DNA from: an uncultured Clostridia bacterium | Lineage (GTDB): Bacteria > Bacillota > Clostridia > Christensenellales > UBA1242 | Reading direction: 5' to 3' | Length of the DNA stretch: 13,277 bases | Assembly (NCBI GenBank): GCA_947631485.1 | Contig: CANRLJ010000010.1 | Coordinates: 1 to 13,277 of the forward strand | Part shown: positions 1 to 6,400 of the stretch, in pieces | How positions within the stretch are numbered: the first letter of the stretch is position 1 | Layout: each line of letters begins with the position of its first letter | Translations under genes and position numbers: made by a program | The notes under the pieces: model-generated | What the model was told of the DNA's origin: nothing | The model's input: the letters and a program-made list of their open reading frames with translations, nothing else | The model's database searches: none

Positions 1-1210
1 CCGGAGCGCCAGATTCGTCAAGCACCACACCAATTCTGGTCTTTGAGCAAGCATAATTTATTATGTTTTCAACAATCTTATCGTAGTTTCTGTTAAAGGT
101 CAAATCTTTGTCCTGCGACCTTGTTTCAACTGTGTTTCCCTCTTGTTTTTGATACATGTGAACAGTAAATTTGTTTGGGCTGTCGGTTGCACCATCACCA
201 ACCCCAATGACCTTGTCCTTAATAAACCTTTGAAGTTGTTGTTTGTTTTTGCTTGTCAGTCCAATGTAGTTGCCCATTTGCTTATACCAAGCCTTAACTT
301 GTTGAAGAGCCTCAACAATAGACACCGACCTTCCCCCAAAGTCCCTAACCCTAACAGGAACATCTTGCGAGAAGTCAATTTCAAAGTCAAAATAGCCTTT
401 CTCATCGGCAATCTCTTTGCCATCGTTGTCTTGATAATCAAATCCAAGGACAAAAAGATATGTGGCATATTCCAGTGCATCTTGATAGTAGTTCAGTGGC
501 TTGCTAGGAGAACCCTCAGCATATGCCGGTGAATAATAGAAGTCGGCATAGTCTTTGTCCGCTTCCAACTGTTTATTATCGTATGTTGTATAATACTTTT
601 CAAAATTAGGAAATGATTCCTGTCCCAGTCTAGACATAGCAAAGAGCCAGTCAGCAGATTGTATGGTGTAAGAATCGCCGTTCTTTTCTATTGCGTCAGA
701 ATTTTTTTCAAAAACTGTCTTTTCAATGCTTATTGGCACTGCCCAGTTCCAACCTTTGTTCATGTCGAGTGTGACAATTTGTTTTGAAACAGAAACATTT
801 CCATCGCCTGCATCGGTGGTGATGTCTGTGACTCTTGATATTGTGTATCGTAAACTATCATAAAGATAAAACCTTTGATTTTGATTAACAAAATTTGTGT
901 ATGTAAGCGCCTGTGTCGTGTCTATATCTTGGAATATTTGTTCTCCAACCACTTCCGTATTAAAGTCTTCATAAACATGATACAAATTAATTAACAATTC
1001 ATGTGCAAAAATATTGTAATAATTTTCTGATGCATTTTCTCCAACTGCTTCCCTAAAGCCATATGTTGCAGGCTTGGACAAAACCTTGATACCTTCGGCA
1101 AATCTGGTATCAATTCTCTCGACGCCAAATTCGTTTTCACCAGCACAACCGGTCAAAAACAACATTATTAGGCACAACAAAATTGGAAAAAACCTGAATT
1201 TCTTTTTCAT
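1..1210 (-). CDS. Putative lipoprotein, unknown function (3' end beyond window)
   Basis: An uninterrupted frame of 403 codons starts at the ATG at 1208-1210 and runs off the window edge, so the C-terminus is missing. The N-terminus is a clear lipoprotein signal: Lys2-Lys4, a hydrophobic stretch (residues 6-19) and the lipobox LTGC with the acylated Cys at residue 22. The predicted protein is therefore an exported, membrane-anchored lipoprotein, presumably matured by the LspA encoded at 7616-8125. The rest is soluble, rich in Tyr, Asp, Asn and Gln, with no further membrane segment and no domain I recognise. There is no Shine-Dalgarno sequence upstream; the only candidate promoter puts the transcript start on the ATG itself. 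It lies 63 bases after the stop of another lipoprotein gene on the same strand, with a terminator between. Function is unknown; an extracellular substrate-binding or surface role would be a guess. Confidence 0.85.
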   Translation of the reverse strand, partial: MKKKFRFFPILLCLIMLFLTGCAGENEFGVERIDTRFAEGIKVLSKPATYGFREAVGENASENYYNIFAHELLINLYHVYEDFNTEVVGEQIFQDIDTTQALTYTNFVNQNQRFYLYDSLRYTISRVTDITTDAGDGNVSVSKQIVTLDMNKGWNWAVPISIEKTVFEKNSDAIEKNGDSYTIQSADWLFAMSRLGQESFPNFEKYYTTYDNKQLEADKDYADFYYSPAYAEGSPSKPLNYYQDALEYATYLFVLGFDYQDNDGKEIADEKGYFDFEIDFSQDVPVRVRDFGGRSVSIVEALQQVKAWYKQMGNYIGLTSKNKQQLQRFIKDKVIGVGDGATDSPNKFTVHMYQKQEGNTVETRSQDKDLTFNRNYDKIVENIINYACSKTRIGVVLDESGAP

Positions 1211-1216
1211 ATGTTT

Positions 1217-1239
1217 ATGATAGCACAAATAACAAAAAA
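1217..1239 (-). promoter_or_regulatory. Candidate promoter, leaderless start for the gene at 1-1210
   Basis: On the minus strand TTGTTT (1240-1245 region, lying in the U-tract of the preceding terminator) is followed after 17 bases by TATCAT (1217-1222). Seven bases after this -10 box is position 1210, the A of the ATG. No ribosome binding site is present between. The -35 match is only 4 of 6 and is embedded in a T-run, so the call is tentative. Confidence 0.35.
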
Positions 1240-1265
1240 AAACAAGGAATTTTTATTTCCTTGTT
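1234..1265 (-). terminator. Rho-independent terminator of the 502-residue lipoprotein gene
   Basis: On the minus strand AACAAGGAA (1257-1265) pairs with TTCCTTGTT (1241-1249) across a 7-base loop, followed by a run of nine T (1234-1242). The hairpin begins 7 bases after the stop codon at 1273-1275. Confidence 0.85.
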
Positions 1266-1272
1266 TATTTTT

Positions 1273-2781
1273 TTAGTAATCATATTCTTTTCCTTTGTTA
1301 TAAGCATAAACAATGCCCTGATTCAAAGAAACAGTGCTGGTTTCAGAGTATAGTTGCGAGTTTTGAGCGTCAATCTGCTCGGCAGATGCTGTTGCAATCA
1401 TAACTTTGTCAGACCTGCCGTCCACAAGATATTGCTCAAAATTGTCATAATTTCTGGCCATAACAACTTTTAATGTCAATTCCTGAACTTCATCATATTT
1501 AGTTTCAACCACCATCACATAACGTGCTGAAACAGTGATGCCCATATCATATCCAGACACACTGCTTCCTGTTATCGATTTGCATGCAAACAAGATATCC
1601 GCACCATCCAAACTTGGGATAGGGTTTTCGCTGTTATTTATGCTTGACCCTTGTGCGCCTTTTTGAGCATAAATCCTTAAAGCGTTGTTGGCTTTTGTTT
1701 CAAACAAAGAATCATTTTCTTCGGTTGATGTTTCACATGACATTGCAATTCCTGCTTCTCCACTGTAAGGTTTGAAGACATTTTTGCTCTTTATCATGTT
1801 GGCAAAATCTCCAGATGTCATTTCGTTTCCAGTAAACAGTGCTTCGTCAAGCCCAAGAAGACAATAAGTAGGCGTTTCAGAACGACCATTTTTGTAGTAT
1901 GCCCCAAAGAACAAACCTTCGTTGTTTTTCTTGACATGCGTCACCCTCAAAAATGTCGCTGGTAAGCCGGCATTTGCGTTCTTGACAAAAATTGAGTTAT
2001 CTGCCCACAACGTTTCTTCCAGAGCATTTACAAGAACTGGAATATTATATTTCCTTTGACCGTTTTCGGTTTTGTAGATATATTCTTCTGCAGGCTTTGA
2101 CAAATCGGTGTATGTTGGCAGTGTCAAGTTGACTCCTTCAATTTGGTCAAGCAGGCGGCTTTGCCCATTTACAGACCAGTTGACTTTCATCAAATCCTCA
2201 TCAAAAGTTGCGGAAACATTGTCTGAACCAGACTTTCCAATCAGCCTTCCGCCGTCATAAGCCGTCCAATCAACGCCAAGCAAGAAAAATGGATTTCCTA
2301 CTGCTGGGCCCTCTTCGTCTGTTGGCTCTCCAACCCAGTTTCCTTTGCTGTCTTTATAAATCTTATACACATCATATTGATGCTCAGCGCCAGATTCGGC
2401 CTTTGTGCCTGCATAATATGTGTCATTGTTTCCAACAGAATATTTAAACTTAAAGTCTTCGCTCGTCATTTGAACATACAGGTCAGACTCATCCTCACGA
2501 TAGTGAAAGTTCATTGCCTTTTGTGCCTCTCCGACAATAGCCAAGAGTTTTCCTGCGTTTTGTTCGAGTTTTTCTTTGTTGGTGTCAACAGGTGGCTTTT
2601 CTGGTGTCTCTTGTGGAGTGGTTGGTTTATCCTTGTCCTCTGGGTCAATGGTTTGCTGATAGTCGTCATCGTTGTCTATTGGTGGAATAACAGGTTTTGC
2701 ACACGCACCAAAAGCACTTATTCCAAAAAACATACTGGTTGCCAACACAGCGATTTGACATTTTTTCAAAAATCTTTTCAT
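1273..2781 (-). CDS. Putative lipoprotein, 502 residues, unknown function
   Basis: The protein starts with a positively charged n-region (MKRFLKK), a hydrophobic core (residues 9-24) and FGAC, giving a probable lipid-modified Cys at residue 27; Phe at -3 is unusual for a lipobox, so a plain signal peptide is the alternative. Residues 28-68 form a low-complexity linker rich in Pro, Asp, Thr and Lys, typical of a tether between the membrane anchor and a folded extracellular domain. The remaining ~430 residues look like a soluble, beta-rich domain with many Ser, Thr, Tyr and Asn and no transmembrane segment; I do not recognise the family. The ATG is preceded by GGAGAAG (spacing about 5), and a good promoter lies just upstream. 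It is a single-gene unit with its own terminator, followed by a second lipoprotein gene on the same strand. The two proteins are not visibly related. Confidence 0.88.
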   Translation of the reverse strand: MKRFLKKCQIAVLATSMFFGISAFGACAKPVIPPIDNDDDYQQTIDPEDKDKPTTPQETPEKPPVDTNKEKLEQNAGKLLAIVGEAQKAMNFHYREDESDLYVQMTSEDFKFKYSVGNNDTYYAGTKAESGAEHQYDVYKIYKDSKGNWVGEPTDEEGPAVGNPFFLLGVDWTAYDGGRLIGKSGSDNVSATFDEDLMKVNWSVNGQSRLLDQIEGVNLTLPTYTDLSKPAEEYIYKTENGQRKYNIPVLVNALEETLWADNSIFVKNANAGLPATFLRVTHVKKNNEGLFFGAYYKNGRSETPTYCLLGLDEALFTGNEMTSGDFANMIKSKNVFKPYSGEAGIAMSCETSTEENDSLFETKANNALRIYAQKGAQGSSINNSENPIPSLDGADILFACKSITGSSVSGYDMGITVSARYVMVVETKYDEVQELTLKVVMARNYDNFEQYLVDGRSDKVMIATASAEQIDAQNSQLYSETSTVSLNQGIVYAYNKGKEYDY

Positions 2782-2800
2782 ATCTTCTTCTCCATAATAT

Positions 2801-2829
2801 ATACTATCACTTTATACAAAATTTTGCAA
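2801..2829 (-). promoter_or_regulatory. Predicted sigma-A type promoter for the 502-residue lipoprotein
   Basis: On the minus strand TTGCAA (2824-2829) and TAGTAT (2801-2806) are separated by exactly 17 bases. The predicted start, near 2794, leaves a short leader containing the GGAGAAG ribosome binding site. Confidence 0.6.
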
Positions 2830-2889
2830 TACTTTTTTCAAAATTTTGAATTGTTTTTCTTTGTGAGCCCCAATTTGTCGCCCTGACTG

Positions 2890-3035
2890 TTGTCATCCTA
2901 ACCCTTTAATGTCATCCTGAGCAAAGCGAAGGATCTCTCTTTCCAATTTGTTGCCCTGACCTCCTATTGTCATCCTGAGCAAAGCGAAGGATCTCTTTCC
3001 AATCTGTCATCCTGAGCAAAGCGAAGGATCTCTCT
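2890..3035. repeat. Three copies of a short palindromic (REP-like) repeat
   Basis: The unit GTCATCCTGAGCAAAGCGAA followed by GGATCTCT occurs at 2911-2940, 2969-2998 and 3006-3035, and a degenerate start of it (TGTCATCCTAACCC) at 2890-2903. Copies are identical over about 28 bases. Each can fold: ATCCT pairs with AGGAT, and GC with GC after a two-base mismatch, around a 3-base loop. The intervening text is also partly duplicated: a phrase reading AATTTGT, C or T, then GCCCTGAC precedes both the degenerate copy and copy 2. The last copy touches the stop codon of ogg. Repeats with this CATCCTGAGC...GAAGGATC core are known from many bacterial phyla; here they may act as the 3' end of the ogg transcript or simply be dispersed mobile palindromes. 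Confidence 0.8.
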
Positions 3036-3862
3036 CACTCCTCGCCGCTTCTCATATAATAAAACAAATACTGCTGGGCAAAGCCAGAAAGAAGCCCAAA
3101 TTCTTTTGTAAGATTAAACCTAATCCTCTCTCGATTTTGCTCTGCATCATAAAATTTGTTATACATTTTTGCCATCCATGTGTCCACAGGAAAGACATCT
3201 CCTCTGCCATAGCCAAACAGCAAGATGCAATCTGCCACCTTTGGCCCAACACCAGAAAGAGCAATAAGTTTTCTTCTCAGTTCCCCGGTTTCCAGTTCTT
3301 GCCAAGCGAGCAGCGTTTCTTCGTCAACCTGCCTGACCACATTATAAAGATATTTTGCACGGTAGCCCGCGCCAATCCTTGCAAAAAAATCTTCACCCAC
3401 TGAAAGCAGCTTCTCTCTGGTTGGAAAGGCATAAAACCCATCCTTTTTCTCTCCAAGTTTTTCCCTCAGCCTGCCCAAAATAAGTTGGATTCTTTTTATG
3501 TTGTTGTTGGCGGAAATGATAAATGAAACAACCGTCTCAAACAGGTCATTTTTCAAAATTCTTATGCCATATCCAAACTCCACCGGCCTCTTCATGATGT
3601 CATATTTTGAAAGTGTTTTCTTGATTTTGCCATAATCTGTTTTAAGGTCGAAAAAGTGTTCAAAATACTTAGTATTTTTGGTTATTATTTCATAACCAAA
3701 CTCGGTTTCTTTGATTGCCGCTCTGCAGTCTTTTGACAAAACTTCATAGCCGTTGTCGGTCTTGTCGTATGCAAAAATCTGTCCACACTCCAAGATGTGT
3801 TGTGGATTAAAATCTTCCTTTCCGTAAATCAAAATCTTGTTTGGCTTAAGTTCGTATTTCAT
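3035..3862 (-). CDS. ogg: 8-oxoguanine DNA glycosylase / AP lyase
   Basis: Ogg excises 8-oxo-7,8-dihydroguanine from DNA and nicks the abasic site, the first step of base excision repair in the cytoplasm. The 275-residue protein matches the family: an N-terminal beta domain with ECGQIFAY (residues 25-32), equivalent to the CGQSFRW block of eukaryotic OGG1, then the all-helical domain with the helix-hairpin-helix LSGVGPKVADC (202-212). Lys208 in GPKVADC is the Schiff-base lysine and Asp227 in FPVDTW the catalytic aspartate. Length is normal for the bacterial OGG1-like (clostridial) type. The ATG is preceded by AGGTGA. The start lies only 30 bases after the rpmA stop, on the far side of the rpmA terminator, so expression probably relies on read-through or a promoter inside rpmA. 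The gene ends against the palindromic repeats, with no conventional terminator seen. Confidence 0.93.
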   Translation of the reverse strand: MKYELKPNKILIYGKEDFNPQHILECGQIFAYDKTDNGYEVLSKDCRAAIKETEFGYEIITKNTKYFEHFFDLKTDYGKIKKTLSKYDIMKRPVEFGYGIRILKNDLFETVVSFIISANNNIKRIQLILGRLREKLGEKKDGFYAFPTREKLLSVGEDFFARIGAGYRAKYLYNVVRQVDEETLLAWQELETGELRRKLIALSGVGPKVADCILLFGYGRGDVFPVDTWMAKMYNKFYDAEQNRERIRFNLTKEFGLLSGFAQQYLFYYMRSGEE

Positions 3863-3878
3863 CCTTCACCTAGAAAAC

Positions 3879-3907
3879 AAAAAAAGGCATTGTTACTGTG
3901 CCTTTTT
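3879..3907 (-). terminator. Terminator of the rplU-prp-rpmA operon, containing the rpmA stop codon in its loop
   Basis: On the minus strand AAAAAGGCA (3899-3907) pairs with TGCCTTTTT (3881-3889); the 9-base loop 3890-3898 contains the TAA of rpmA (3893-3895). Seven T follow the GCC on the 3' side. The ogg ribosome binding site begins within 10 bases of the U-tract. Confidence 0.85.
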
Positions 3908-4195
3908 CGTTGTTTTTTGCGCTTGCTCTTCCACAACGGAAACAACATTTTTTCCGCCGTGAGTTTCAAACTTCACGATTCCATCTTTAAGAGCAAAAAG
4001 CGTGTAGTCTTTTCCAAGAGCAACATTTGTGCCAGGATAAACTTTTGTTCCGCGTTGTCTGATTATAATTGAACCAGCGGATACAAATTCGCCAGCATAA
4101 GCCTTAACCCCAAGACGTTTGCTTTGTGAATCTCTGCCGTTTTTGGTGCTTCCGCCGCCCTTTTTATGGGCAAAGAGTTGTAAATTTATAAACAT
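3893..4195 (-). CDS. rpmA: 50S ribosomal protein L27 (bL27), with cleavable N-terminal pre-sequence
   Basis: bL27 sits at the peptidyl transferase centre of the large subunit, where its N-terminus approaches the tRNA ends. The 100-residue protein has the invariant block [14 protein letters not shown] (10-23), then [20 protein letters not shown] and [20 protein letters not shown]. The N-terminal extension MFINLQLFA is the Firmicutes-type pre-sequence removed by the protease Prp, predicted between Ala9 and His10. The prp gene lies directly upstream and overlaps rpmA by 10 bases (4186-4195), so translation is likely coupled; AAGGAA in the end of prp serves as the ribosome binding site. The C-terminal tail (residues 90-100) is rich in Gln, Lys and Thr. 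The terminator hairpin is formed around the stop codon. Confidence 0.97.
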   Translation of the reverse strand: MFINLQLFAHKKGGGSTKNGRDSQSKRLGVKAYAGEFVSAGSIIIRQRGTKVYPGTNVALGKDYTLFALKDGIVKFETHGGKNVVSVVEEQAQKTTKKAQ

Positions 4196-4506
4196 CTTTC
4201 CTTAACCTCCATTTTAACAAATTTAGGATATTGATTTTGTATATCTTCAAGTGACTTTTCAAGTGTAGTCAAAAGCATATGTGCATCTTTGTTGTTTTCA
4301 AAAAGTAAGACCTGCAAATAGCCATCCTGTTTTGTGACATCTGCTTTCAGTTTCAAAACCTCATCAATTCCCTTCGCGGCCATTTGAGTGACTGCGGAAA
4401 CTGCACTGCACACAATATCTTTGCCACTTTCGGCAAAATAACTGTGCCCTTTCACCTGAAAACCATTTATTTTGTCTTTATCTTTGAAAATATAAATCTT
4501 AATCAT
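4186..4506 (-). CDS. prp: Ribosomal-processing cysteine protease Prp (YsxB family)
   Basis: Prp cleaves the N-terminal pre-sequence of bL27, a step essential for ribosome assembly in Firmicutes that carry the extended L27. The 106-residue protein shows the family signature: [20 protein letters not shown], with the catalytic His21 and Cys33 twelve residues apart, as in characterised Prp proteins. It has no signal peptide or membrane segment and is a small cytoplasmic enzyme. The gene sits between rplU (one base separates the rplU stop from this ATG) and rpmA (10-base overlap), the standard arrangement. There is no strong ribosome binding site of its own, so translation probably depends on ribosomes arriving from rplU. 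Confidence 0.96.
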   Translation of the reverse strand: MIKIYIFKDKDKINGFQVKGHSYFAESGKDIVCSAVSAVTQMAAKGIDEVLKLKADVTKQDGYLQVLLFENNKDAHMLLTTLEKSLEDIQNQYPKFVKMEVKERCL

Positions 4507-4507
4507 A

Positions 4508-4816
4508 TTACATCTTTATTGAAACAATCTTAATTTCAGTCCATGGTTGTCTGTGACCTTGTTTCTTGCGTTCGTTTTTCTTTGGCTTATACTTAAAAAC
4601 AACAATCTTGTCGCCTTTTCCATGAGCAAGAACTTCAGCAACAACTTCGGCTGACTTAACAGTAGGTGTCCCAGCAACAGTTTTTTCTCCGTCAGAAACA
4701 AGCAAAACATCAAGTTTAATCTTGTCGCCAACAGCATTTTCAAGTTTTTCAACTCTAACAATGTCGTTTAATGTGACATTATACTGTTTTCCACCTGTTT
4801 GAACAACTGCAAACAT
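4508..4816 (-). CDS. rplU: 50S ribosomal protein L21 (bL21)
   Basis: bL21 binds 23S rRNA in the large subunit. The 102-residue protein begins MFAVVQTGGKQYNV and contains DKIVVFKYKPKKNERKKQGH (about residues 69-88) and the typical C-terminus, all diagnostic of the family; length is usual (about 100-103). The start is the ATG at 4814-4816, preceded by AGAGGAGG with 7-base spacing. An in-frame start 36 bases further up (4852) would add a 12-residue extension not found in the family and encoded by the ribosome binding site itself, so it is rejected. It is the first gene of the rplU-prp-rpmA operon, with a strong promoter and a leader of about 108 bases. Confidence 0.97.
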   Translation of the reverse strand: MFAVVQTGGKQYNVTLNDIVRVEKLENAVGDKIKLDVLLVSDGEKTVAGTPTVKSAEVVAEVLAHGKGDKIVVFKYKPKKNERKKQGHRQPWTEIKIVSIKM

Positions 4817-4924
4817 ATTTAAACCTCCTCTAACCAAACTCGCTGTCGTCAAGGCAGAGCCAAGTCATTTTGTTTGTTTTGAAGAGAAAATTTCCAACAA
4901 AACAAGCCCGACACATGCGGATAC
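4817..4924 (-). ncRNA. 5' leader of rplU, possible L21 leader element
   Basis: The predicted transcript begins near 4924 and runs about 108 bases before the rplU start. It can form a hairpin in which TTGTTTTG pairs with CAAAACAA (about 4866-4899) and a small GGC-TCT-GCC hairpin next to it, close to the AGAGGAGG ribosome binding site. An L21 leader thought to mediate autogenous control is known upstream of rplU in Firmicutes. Position and size fit, but I cannot test the covariance model. Confidence 0.45.
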
Positions 4925-4930
4925 CTGGAT

Positions 4931-4960
4931 ATAATACCAAAAACGCCAACATTTTGTCAA
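4931..4960 (-). promoter_or_regulatory. Promoter of the rplU-prp-rpmA operon
   Basis: On the minus strand a consensus TTGACA (4955-4960) is followed after 18 bases by TATTAT (4931-4936). This is one of the best -35/-10 pairs in the window, as expected for a ribosomal protein operon. Confidence 0.75.
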
Positions 4961-4981
4961 GTAAAAACTCAAAATTTGTCA

Positions 4982-5009
4982 AAATAACTCCAGCATTTCC
5001 CTGTTATTT
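4982..5009 (-). terminator. Weak candidate terminator overlapping the serS stop codon
   Basis: On the minus strand AAATAAC (5003-5009, containing the TAA of serS) pairs with GTTATTT (4982-4988), with an extra CAG/CTG pairing inside the loop. The 3' tail is TTGACAAATTTT, not a clean U-tract, so it may be inefficient and allow read-through into the rplU promoter region. Confidence 0.35.
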
Positions 5010-6272
5010 CAGCACTTTGCAGCCTAGGTATGGCACAAGAACATCAGGAACAGTCACTGTGCCATCTGCGTTTTGATATTGCTCCAAGATGGCAGGAAAT
5101 ATTCGGCTGGTGGCAATTCCGCTTGCATTTAAAGTGTAAACAAAGTCCTTTTTGCCGTCTTTTCTGAGAACTCGCGTGTTTGTTCTGCGCGCCTGATAGT
5201 CAAAAGCGGTGCTTATGCTGCTGACCTCGGTGTATCTGTTCATGCTTGGAATAAAAATTTCGATATCCCAAGTTTGTGCCATGCCGTGTGCATAATCTCC
5301 CCCAGCAAGTTGAACAAGACGATAGTGCAGTCCAAGTTTTTGCACGATGCGTTCCGCCTTGCCCAAAAGTTCCTTCCAAGCACGGTCATTGTCCTCTGGC
5401 AAAACATACTCCACCATTTCCACTTTGTTGAACTGATGTCCTCTAATCATGCCTTTTTCTTCTGGCCTATTGCTGCCCGCCTCAATTCTGAAACATGGTG
5501 TGTAGGCAAAATATTTCTTTGGAAGTTCTTCTTCCTTTAAGATTTCGCCGCGATGCAAATTTACAAGTGCTGTTTCAGCGGTTGGAAGAAGAAAGTTGTT
5601 TGGCAAAAATTTTTTGTCAATAAAATAGTCCTCATTTTCAAACTTTGGAAACTGTCCTGCACCAAAACCACAATCATACTTCAATATGTGTGGCAAGAGT
5701 TTAAATTCAAATCCATCCGCAAGGTGTTCATTGATGCAAAAGTTTAAAATTGCCCACTCCAATCTTGCTCCAAGCCCAGTGTAAATCCAGTTGCCCTCAC
5801 CGGCAATTTTTATTGCTCTGTCATAGTCAATAAGCCCAAGATTTTTGCAAATTTCCAGATGAGTTTTGGGCTTAAAATCAAACTTTGGTTTTTCCTTAAA
5901 TTCTCGCAGAACTATGTTGTTTTCCTTTCCTCCTGCCGGAGTTCCATCTGTGACAATATTTGGCAATGCATAATAAATTTTATTAAATTTTTCTATGGTT
6001 TTATTGTATTTTTCTGCAAATTCGGCCGCTTTTTTTGTGTTTTCACGCAATTTTTCTTGCAAAAGTGCAACATCTTCGCCCTTTCTTTTTGCAAGTTCAA
6101 ATTCCTTTGCCCCTTTGTTTTTAAGGGCAAGCAATTCCTCCTCCTTTTGTTTCAGCAAAACCGCCTCATCATAGAGGGCAAGCATTTCATCCAAGTCCAC
6201 CTGATAATCGCGCTTTGCAAAGCAATCTTCAAAATATTTCTTTTTGTTCTTAATTTCTTTTATATCAAACAT
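5004..6272 (-). CDS. serS: Serine--tRNA ligase (divergent SerRS)
   Basis: SerRS is the class II synthetase that charges tRNA-Ser. The 422 residues show the N-terminal long helical arm (charged coiled coil, about residues 25-100) that grips the tRNA-Ser variable arm, then the catalytic core: GLGARLEWAI (167-176), LLPTAETALVNLHR (228-241) with the TAE serine-site block, motif 2 CFRIEAG with Arg262 continuing to IRGHQFNKVE (276-285), and motif 3 LNASGIATSR (381-390) with Arg390. Several blocks differ from the common bacterial form: motif 2 has GSNRPEEKGMIRG where GSAGRDTRGLIR is usual, motif 3 reads ASGIATSR for GSGLAVGR, and AGGDYAHGMAQTWDIEIF replaces the CTGDLG block. It may belong to a second SerRS clade found in some Firmicutes. 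The ATG has GGAG upstream. A T-box controls the gene. Confidence 0.93.
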   Translation of the reverse strand: MFDIKEIKNKKKYFEDCFAKRDYQVDLDEMLALYDEAVLLKQKEEELLALKNKGAKEFELAKRKGEDVALLQEKLRENTKKAAEFAEKYNKTIEKFNKIYYALPNIVTDGTPAGGKENNIVLREFKEKPKFDFKPKTHLEICKNLGLIDYDRAIKIAGEGNWIYTGLGARLEWAILNFCINEHLADGFEFKLLPHILKYDCGFGAGQFPKFENEDYFIDKKFLPNNFLLPTAETALVNLHRGEILKEEELPKKYFAYTPCFRIEAGSNRPEEKGMIRGHQFNKVEMVEYVLPEDNDRAWKELLGKAERIVQKLGLHYRLVQLAGGDYAHGMAQTWDIEIFIPSMNRYTEVSSISTAFDYQARRTNTRVLRKDGKKDFVYTLNASGIATSRIFPAILEQYQNADGTVTVPDVLVPYLGCKVLK

Positions 6273-6346
6273 TTTTATCTCCTTTTTGGGTCTTTGATCC
6301 CTTTTTTGTATTTTTGTTTATAAATCCGATTTATAATAAAAAACGC

Positions 6347-6400
6347 TTATCCCTTGCGGGACATTTTTAAATACGCAATACAAAGAAGATAAGTTTTCAT
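6347..6400 (-). CDS. Possible 17-codon leader ORF between the T-box terminator and serS
   Basis: An ATG at 6398-6400 opens MKTYLLCIAYLKMSRKG followed by TAA (6347-6349). It is preceded by GGAGG (6408-6412) with a 7-base spacer, a near-ideal ribosome binding site. That GGAGG is the 3' arm of the T-box terminator and the spacer is its U-tract, so the frame exists only on antiterminated transcripts, where the arm is free. The last codons form a small hairpin (TCCC-GCAA-GGGA). The gap to serS is 74 bases. It could be a chance frame; I know of no named peptide of this sequence. Confidence 0.35.
   Translation of the reverse strand: MKTYLLCIAYLKMSRKG

Noticed and set aside
143..532. 129-residue plus-strand reading frame
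   Set aside because: It is antisense to the lipoprotein gene at 1-1210, which is open throughout and has a signal peptide with lipobox.
2837..2850. Perfect 14-base palindrome TTCAAAATTTTGAA as a terminator
   Set aside because: No T-run follows on the strand where a terminator for ogg would be needed; in such AT-rich sequence a palindrome of this type can be chance.
2911..3035. Possible CRISPR array
   Set aside because: Only three full repeats, with unequal spacing (28 and 7 bases), part of the spacer itself duplicated, and no cas genes. The unit matches a known dispersed palindrome type.
4508..4852. Longer L21 starting at 4852
   Set aside because: The extra 12 residues are encoded by the ribosome binding site region and do not occur in L21; the ATG at 4816 has AGAGGAGG in front.
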